IMG/VR virus record: IMGVR_UViG_3300025889_000873
Span: 1-25,228 of that record
Strand: one strand, 5' to 3'
Source of the DNA: a virus
Length of the DNA stretch: 25,228 nucleotides
The first letter of the stretch is position 1. Every line of letters begins with the position of its first letter. Below the pieces are notes generated by a model, which was not told the DNA's origin, did no database searches, and saw only the letters and a list, made by a program, of their open reading frames with translations. The translations under genes and the position numbers were made by a program. Shown here piece by piece: positions 20,133-25,228 of this stretch.

Positions 20133-20600
20133 ATGGCGAATAAACTTCCACAAATTAGCGATTTAAACCCTCAACCCTCCGAAATTAACTTATGGGTTGA
20201 CGATGTTTTGGAAACCTTCAACTTGCGCCCCTTCGGTTTATCGGATGAAGAATGGTTGCGGAATAAGTTCGGCCAGGAGGAAGTCCAAAAGATTTTCGAA
20301 GAACTTCGATTGACCGAAATTTCTATGATTATTTTTCATCAATTAGTCGAAAAACACGTTTTTAAGGCGATTCGAATTAAAGACTATGACGACGATGGGG
20401 TTGAGGCTGAAATCATGCTCACGGGGCCAATGCGCGTTCGTCAAGGCATACGGGGAATTGAACATAAAATCGAAGTTGTTCGGTCATTGCTTCAAACTAT
20501 AGGAATTTCCCGGCCGATCCTGGATGAATTAACCGAAGAAGAAGTAAAAAAGCATAATAAAAAAAAAGCGGTGAGCAAAAAGAAGAAATCGGTGAAATAG
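20133..20600 (+). CDS. Tail assembly chaperone, short product
   Basis: The 155-residue product lies between major tail and tape-measure genes, the standard place for the gpG-type chaperone. It is mixed helical ('DEEWLRNKFGQEEVQKIFEELRLTEISMIIFHQL') and ends in a lysine-rich tail (KKHNKKKAVSKKKKS). Its last codons contain an A-run that allows a -1 frameshift into a second open frame, yielding a longer form. These chaperones coat the tape measure during tail assembly. There is no clear Shine-Dalgarno at its ATG. Confidence 0.85.
   Translation: MANKLPQISDLNPQPSEINLWVDDVLETFNLRPFGLSDEEWLRNKFGQEEVQKIFEELRLTEISMIIFHQLVEKHVFKAIRIKDYDDDGVEAEIMLTGPMRVRQGIRGIEHKIEVVRSLLQTIGISRPILDELTEEEVKKHNKKKAVSKKKKSVK
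20559..20567 (+). promoter_or_regulatory. Programmed -1 frameshift site (A9 run)
   Basis: Nine A precede GCG. The heptamer A-AAA-AAA at 20561-20567 fits the X-XXY-YYZ slippery form in the reading frame of the chaperone. The -1 frame has a stop at 20558-20560 and is then open to 20890, so the shift must occur within or after this run, exactly where the slippery heptamer is. Confidence 0.85.
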
Positions 20601-20890
20601 ACTGGGGCGATATTTTTGACCGCATCGCGTCGAATTATGGCTATACCTTCGAACAAATCGGAAGGATGACATTAAGACAGGTTTCCATCGCTTTAAAATA
20701 TATCGACGTTCGACTTCACAATGATTTTGTTTTGAAGGCTTCCATTCACGGGCATAAAATCCCCTTAAAAAACGCTCACCGAAAACGAAATAATGCTGTA
20801 CAATCGGAATTTAATAAAGATGAAGAAAAGGCTTTAGATGAAGCAATGCGCCGAGCCATGGAACGGGTTTCGGCGATGAAAAAAGGATAA
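20567..20890 (+). CDS. Tail assembly chaperone C-terminal extension (-1 frame)
   Basis: After the slip, the frame adds about 107 residues (SGEQKEEIGEIDWGDIFDRIASNYGYTF..., '...IGRMTLRQVSIALKYIDVRLHND') to the first 145, giving a fusion of about 252. The 'W.DI..RIA..YGYT...I..MTL' segment resembles the GT part of tail chaperones, which follows Mu-like and lambda-like gpG. It has no strong start of its own; an internal ATG at 20666 would omit the conserved opening. It ends 6 nt before the tape-measure start. In lambda the minor fusion form (gpGT) binds the tape measure; the same role is inferred here. Confidence 0.85.
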   Translation, partial: SGEQKEEIGEIDWGDIFDRIASNYGYTFEQIGRMTLRQVSIALKYIDVRLHNDFVLKASIHGHKIPLKNAHRKRNNAVQSEFNKDEEKALDEAMRRAMERVSAMKKG

Positions 20891-20896
20891 AAGGAT

Positions 20897-23419
20897 TTGT
20901 CACAAAACGACGTTACGGTAAAAATCGGCGGTGATTCGTCCGAACTTAAAGAGGAATTGGGTTCGGTCAAAAAAAGCGCCCGCGATTTAGAAAAAGACTT
21001 GGCAAAAGTTGCCACAATTTCCGCCGCCGCATTCGCCGGGTTAACCGCCGCGCTTGGGTTAACCGTTGCACAATTCGCAAAATTCGATAATGAAATGCGC
21101 GGGGTCAAAACCCTTTTGACGGATACCGCATTCGGAACAACTTCACTTGAAGTCGGCTTTAAAAAAATGTCTGACGAGGCGCTCGCGCTTGGAAGTACCG
21201 TTCCCGTTGAAATTGGGAAGGTCACAAAAGCGTTATTCGATACGGTTTCGGCGGGCGTTGACGCGGGGGATGCGACTAAGTTCGTTGCCGAAGCCGCGAA
21301 GCTTGCCGTTTCAGGATTGACCGACGTTTCCGTTGCAACCGATGGAATGACTTCGGCTTTAAATGCTTATGGTGAAAACGCGAGTCGCGCTAATGCGATA
21401 GCATCAAAATTCTTCGTGGCACAAAAACAGGGAAAAACAACCGTTGAAGAATTGGCGTCGGGATTTGGTTTAGTAGGTTCAACCGCATCGGCGATGGGCG
21501 TTTCAATGGATGAGTTATTCGCTTCGGTTTCCGCCGTGACGTCGGCGGGCGTTCGAACGAATGCCGCGTACACTGGATTAAAGGCGGCGCTCGCAAATAT
21601 TTCCGCACCCACCGAAAAGGCAAAAGAGGAAGCTAAAGCGTTAGGGATTGAGTTTAATGCGGGCGCGCTTCGGGCGAAGGGTTTTTCCGGGTTTCTTGAT
21701 TCTATAAAAAATAGCGCGGGATTCACTAAGGATTCAATAACTAAACTTTTCGGATCGGTTGAGGCGCAAAATATCGTTTTTGCACTTGCCGGAAAACAGT
21801 CAAAAAATTTCGCCGACAACTTAAAGTTATTGGGCGATGAAACAAAATCGGCGGATATTGCTTCGAAGGCGTATGACACACAATCGAAGTCATTAACTAA
21901 CCGAATGAAGATTTTAAAAGGCCAGGTTACGGCGCTAGCAATTCAAATCGGCGAAAAACTTGAACCGGTTGTTTCAGAAGGCGTCGCAATTATAAGTTTA
22001 TTTTTTAAAAAATTAGAACAAAACAAAAGCCTTGTAAAAGTTATCGCTTTAGTCGGAACATTGGGCGTCGCGTTGACGGGAATAGTCGCAACGTTATCCG
22101 TTGCCGGTCTTGCGTTCCTAAAGTTTTGGGCGGTATTAAAAAGCGGGGTTTTAATTTTCGGGGCGCTTAAACTTGCCGCCGTTGCACTTGCGGGCGCAAC
22201 CGGGATCGGTCTTTTGGTTATAGCAATCACAACCCTAGCGTCAATTTGGGATGGAAAAATCAAATTCATGACCGACCTATGGGATAGCCTAGTCAATAAG
22301 GTGAAGGCGGGCGCCGCTTTAGTATCTAAGTTTTTAGGAATCGAAGTCGCACAAGAACAACCCGCCGCCGCCGGTCCAGGAACCTCCCCCGATGCGCCCA
22401 AAGAAGACCCAAACGCCGCCGGTGAAGCCGTAGCACAAAAAAAAGCGGCTCAACTTGCTGCTGAACAGGCGGGCAATGATGCATTGACCGAAGAACAAAT
22501 CAGGTTTAGAGAGGAAAACCTAGCGCGCGCGGAGGAAGCCGACGAACGGGAAAAAGAAATCGCCGCTGCAAAGCGCGAAGCGGAAAAAGAAAAAAAGGAA
22601 ATCGAAAACCTTGAAGACCTGGAAGAACGTCAAGCGCATTTCGACGCACTATATGAACAGGATGAAGAATTCCGAAACGCTTTTAATGAATTAAGCGCCG
22701 CCGACCAGGAAAAACAAAAGAACGAAATTTTAAAGAACGTCGAAACCGAAAAGAACATGAAAAGAAAAGCGGCCGATGACGCGTTCAAAGCCGCCGAAGC
22801 AAATCGCAAAAAAGAACGTGACGCGAAAACACTACACGCAAAAGCGATGTTAAAAATCGACGAATTCCAACAAAGCGCGCAATATAAAGGCGTCAAATCC
22901 GCATTCGGTGAATTGGGCGCGCTTGCAGAATCGGAAAATGAAAAACTCAAAAAAATCGGAAAGGCCGCATCTATCGTAAATATGACGATCGCGGGGATCG
23001 AATCGGCGATTAATATTTATCGGGGTTTTTCAACTATTCCAATAGTCGGACAGGCGCTAGGAATCGCGGGCGCCGCCGCATCATTAATTTTTACCGGCAC
23101 CAAGATTGCGCAAGTTCAAGCGTTAAACCAGGGGGGATTTGTTCAACCGAATTCCGCTATTTCTCAAGTAATGGGATCAGGACCGGATCGGGATTCGGTT
23201 TTAACCGCATTGACTCCCGGCGAATTAGTTATCCCTAGAAATAGCGCGTCGGAAGTTTTGGACGCCGTTGCGAGCGTTCGCGCGCAAGAAAACGAGGAAA
23301 CCGACGAAACCGCCGCATCAAGTCGTGAAATAATTATCGGATTCACGGAACAGGCTTCGGAGTTTTTAACAGTTAACCAAATCGAAGACCGCGCAATCGG
23401 TGTTTCGAGGGAGGGTTAA
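20897..23419 (+). CDS. Tape measure protein
   Basis: It starts with TTG at 20897, after AAAGGA. The 840-residue product has an N-terminal coiled coil, a 'FDNEMRGVKTLL' segment and 'TTVEELASGFGLVGSTASAMGVSMDELFASVSAVTSAG', the PhageMin_Tail signature. A hydrophobic, Ala/Leu/Gly-rich block is at about residues 380-450. A long Lys/Glu coiled-coil rod follows (about 515-690), then a small C-terminal part (QGGFVQPNSAISQVMGSG...ELVIPRNSA). Its length sets tail length; about 0.15 nm per residue would suggest a tail of roughly 125 nm. No embedded lytic domain is visible. Confidence 0.93.
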   Translation: MSQNDVTVKIGGDSSELKEELGSVKKSARDLEKDLAKVATISAAAFAGLTAALGLTVAQFAKFDNEMRGVKTLLTDTAFGTTSLEVGFKKMSDEALALGSTVPVEIGKVTKALFDTVSAGVDAGDATKFVAEAAKLAVSGLTDVSVATDGMTSALNAYGENASRANAIASKFFVAQKQGKTTVEELASGFGLVGSTASAMGVSMDELFASVSAVTSAGVRTNAAYTGLKAALANISAPTEKAKEEAKALGIEFNAGALRAKGFSGFLDSIKNSAGFTKDSITKLFGSVEAQNIVFALAGKQSKNFADNLKLLGDETKSADIASKAYDTQSKSLTNRMKILKGQVTALAIQIGEKLEPVVSEGVAIISLFFKKLEQNKSLVKVIALVGTLGVALTGIVATLSVAGLAFLKFWAVLKSGVLIFGALKLAAVALAGATGIGLLVIAITTLASIWDGKIKFMTDLWDSLVNKVKAGAALVSKFLGIEVAQEQPAAAGPGTSPDAPKEDPNAAGEAVAQKKAAQLAAEQAGNDALTEEQIRFREENLARAEEADEREKEIAAAKREAEKEKKEIENLEDLEERQAHFDALYEQDEEFRNAFNELSAADQEKQKNEILKNVETEKNMKRKAADDAFKAAEANRKKERDAKTLHAKAMLKIDEFQQSAQYKGVKSAFGELGALAESENEKLKKIGKAASIVNMTIAGIESAINIYRGFSTIPIVGQALGIAGAAASLIFTGTKIAQVQALNQGGFVQPNSAISQVMGSGPDRDSVLTALTPGELVIPRNSASEVLDAVASVRAQENEETDETAASSREIIIGFTEQASEFLTVNQIEDRAIGVSREG

Positions 23420-23421
23420 TC

Positions 23422-24264
23422 ATGGCAATAACAGGCGGGGTTAAATTTTTCGACAATAACAAAATTCTATTTTCAAAAGGTGCGAGCGCCGCCGCATCGT
23501 CCGGCGATATTGTTTCCGATTATGCAATCGACCGCAACCCTTCGAGTTATTGGATTTCAGTCGGTTCGGACGATACAACCGCCGAAACCCTGGAAATCAC
23601 TTTTCCGAACGGCGCCCAAACCATTGATCGGCTTTTTATCCTGGATCATAATTTAAAAGATTTCAAAATTGAGTGGGATAATGCTTCGGTTTGGACCGCG
23701 TTTTCTAACGTTTTGGGAATTGATGGAACCAAGTCGGGAATAGTAGAAACAACTTTTGGCGAAAATACTTGTTATTATGAGTTTGACGCGGTTACGACTT
23801 CAAAAATTAAAATCACAATGAACAAAACGCAAGTTGTCGACGCTGAAAAGTATATTAACCAGGTAATTGCGACCGAAGAACTAGGAACACTTCAAGGCTT
23901 CCCGGAGATTTCCTCCGTTGACAGCGATAGAAACGAACGAAAAAAGAAAATGTTATCCGGTAAAATGCTAGTCATAAAATCGGAAGAATCATTTTCAACT
24001 AAACTTTCCTTTAAAAAATACCCCGCGTTATATTCGAGCGATTTGGATTTAATGGTTGACCTTTTTGAAAAGGAAACGAATTTCCTGGTTTGGTTATGTG
24101 GTGGGAAGTACGGTTCGAATAATTTCCGATATGCCTTGCGGGGGTTTAGGCTTCAAGACTTAAAAACGGTTCAAATGATTAAAGCCTTTAAAGTAAAATA
24201 TGACAAAAACATTTATATCAATGGTGTGAATTTTAGCGTTAACTTCGAAGAAGTGGTTGATTAA
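23422..24264 (+). CDS. Distal tail protein with discoidin-like N-terminal domain
   Basis: GGGAGGG precedes the ATG. Residues about 10-150 show a discoidin/F5-8-type sandwich pattern: 'SDYAIDRNPSSYWISVGSDDTTAETLEITF', 'DRLFILDHNLKDFKIEWD', 'TSKIKITM'. Such domains bind sugars or surfaces. The second part ('KKMLSGKMLVIKSEESFSTKLSFKKYP...LVWLCGGKYG') has the sheet character of the distal tail proteins that begin the tail tip. Position right after the tape measure fits a distal tail role. The cell-surface binding is inferred from the fold type, not proven. Confidence 0.75.
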   Translation: MAITGGVKFFDNNKILFSKGASAAASSGDIVSDYAIDRNPSSYWISVGSDDTTAETLEITFPNGAQTIDRLFILDHNLKDFKIEWDNASVWTAFSNVLGIDGTKSGIVETTFGENTCYYEFDAVTTSKIKITMNKTQVVDAEKYINQVIATEELGTLQGFPEISSVDSDRNERKKKMLSGKMLVIKSEESFSTKLSFKKYPALYSSDLDLMVDLFEKETNFLVWLCGGKYGSNNFRYALRGFRLQDLKTVQMIKAFKVKYDKNIYINGVNFSVNFEEVVD

Positions 24265-25228
24265 TGTCCGTTCGTTATCGCGTATATTTAACACCTCAAG
24301 TAACAAAAGGAACCTATGGAACCGAAATTGAAATTTCCGACCGGGTTACTCTTTCGGGTCTTAACAAGATGCGCAAAAGCCTTGATTCCTCCGATTTTGA
24401 TATTGGCGCTTATTATTATGGAGACATTAATTTAACCGGCGCAAATGATGACGGGTTTTTCAGTGAAGACGATGATCGATCCGTTTTTCCCGGTGGCCGT
24501 GACCTCTCAAAAGTTCGGGTTTCCTTCGATGAATCCGGGACGGAAACGACTCTTTTTAAGGGATTAATAAACGAAGAATCAACCCGATTAAATATCGTCA
24601 CGAATTCAATCCAAATGAGGGTATTGAGCCAGGACTCTGTTATCCGAACGGCAAAAGTTAACCCGGCGGTTATTCCGAACGGGGTTTCCGCTTCAAGTGC
24701 TATGCTAACAATTTTAAACCAGGCCCATATCACAAACATTTTAGGCGTTGACGCGGGAAATATAAATGTTCCCTATGATCCTAATATCGACGATGGTTCA
24801 CAGTATGATAATTTGAGCGTTCGAGATGTTTTAAACGAGCTTTTATTGATAAGCAATTCGGTCATGTTTATTGATTCAAACGATGACATTATCATTCGTT
24901 CAAGAAATGAAAACGCGAACCCTATCCGATACCTTTACGGACCTTTTGACATGAACGGTCGGGAAAATATTGTCGCTGTAAAGAAATTCAATAACGGAAA
25001 ACATCGCATGGTGAATTCGGTTAAGGTTAATAATTCAGAAGTGAACGACGGTGATTTGATTAATACGTTCGGATTTAAACAAAAGAAAATCGACGTTGAC
25101 TCCATAACGGCGCAAGCGACCGAAGAAGCGATCGCGCAAGTAATCCTGGACGAATTCAAGGCGCCTAAAATTGAATTGGAATTAACAGTTAAAACCGAAC
25201 TTGCAAAAAACTATGATTTACAGGATCG
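24264..25228 (+). CDS. Baseplate/tail hub-like structural protein, 3'-truncated
   Basis: The ATG at 24264 overlaps the previous stop (TAATG), and the frame remains open to the window edge (321 codons). The visible part is strand-rich with 'DFDIGAYYYGDINLTGANDDG' and 'KVRVSFDESGTETTLFKGLI', then 'DGSQYDNLSVRDVLNELLLISNSVMFIDSNDDIIIRSR'. This resembles the hub barrels (gp27-like) of phage tail tips, which have a substrate-like ring and then a 'one residue per state' domain. It probably continues with a tip or lysin domain outside the window. The exact family is not certain. Confidence 0.65.
   Translation, partial: MSVRYRVYLTPQVTKGTYGTEIEISDRVTLSGLNKMRKSLDSSDFDIGAYYYGDINLTGANDDGFFSEDDDRSVFPGGRDLSKVRVSFDESGTETTLFKGLINEESTRLNIVTNSIQMRVLSQDSVIRTAKVNPAVIPNGVSASSAMLTILNQAHITNILGVDAGNINVPYDPNIDDGSQYDNLSVRDVLNELLLISNSVMFIDSNDDIIIRSRNENANPIRYLYGPFDMNGRENIVAVKKFNNGKHRMVNSVKVNNSEVNDGDLINTFGFKQKKIDVDSITAQATEEAIAQVILDEFKAPKIELELTVKTELAKNYDLQD

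Noticed and set aside
20776-21225. 149-codon minus-strand frame across the chaperone and tape-measure starts
   Set aside because: It runs against two well-supported genes, with serine-rich shadow composition and no motif.
21367-21879. 170-codon open frame on the minus strand inside the tape-measure gene
   Set aside because: It is antisense to a clear tape-measure sequence. Its Ser/Ala/Asn-rich product reflects codon structure of the sense gene, and it has no ribosome site or family.

Overview
The window is a stretch of a tailed double-stranded DNA phage (or prophage) genome. It has Mu-like head genes combined with siphovirus-type tail genes. Nearly every base is coding, with many 1-8 nt overlaps of the TAATG, GTGA or ATGA kind. 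No tRNA, rRNA, CRISPR array, insertion sequence or integrase is visible. Base composition is intermediate, Shine-Dalgarno sites are used, and GTG and TTG starts are common, so the host is a bacterium. The sequence does not let me name it more closely.

Layout. (1) 1-3038: accessory and late-edge genes. These are two unrecognised ORFs, two tiny genes (one a coiled-coil plus membrane-helix, holin-like protein) and a DUF1064-type nuclease-fold protein. They are followed by two leftward genes, a calcineurin-like phosphoesterase with a homing-endonuclease-type repeat at its N-terminus and a HEXXH metallopeptidase, and then a tiny CxxC zinc-ribbon protein. (2) 3041-8457: the host-recognition block. 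It has two small companion proteins, a 1506-residue tail fibre with a duplicated internal module, and a tail-fibre assembly chaperone-like protein. (3) 8463-8819: a small-terminase-like HTH protein, then two hairpins. (4) 8906-10136: a leftward cluster of small genes (103, 79, 99, possibly 17, and 51 aa). It is read from two nearly consensus sigma70 promoters that share an identical 18-bp near-palindromic operator candidate. (5) 10189-12110: a rightward XRE-family regulator overlapping the large terminase. A third promoter, divergent and overlapping the second leftward one, appears to drive it. (6) 12116-16787: portal fused to a MuF minor-head domain, Mu gpI-like protease/scaffold, decoration protein and major capsid protein, ending in a hairpin terminator. 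(7) 16868-25228: head-tail connector genes (gp36-like, gpG-like, tail terminator-like), major tail protein, a second strong terminator, an AmpD-like amidase, a tail assembly chaperone made by -1 frameshifting, tape measure, a distal tail protein with a discoidin-like domain, and a truncated baseplate/hub-like gene.

How it works together. The rightward genes build a head that packages DNA through TerL and the portal, and a long tail ending in a fibre. Expression appears to be tuned by two terminators placed just after the two highest-copy virion proteins (capsid and tail tube). The most unusual part is the leftward mini-operon between the TerS-like gene and TerL. Its promoters share an operator candidate with the promoter of the XRE-TerL unit, which gives it the form of a genetic switch built into the packaging module.
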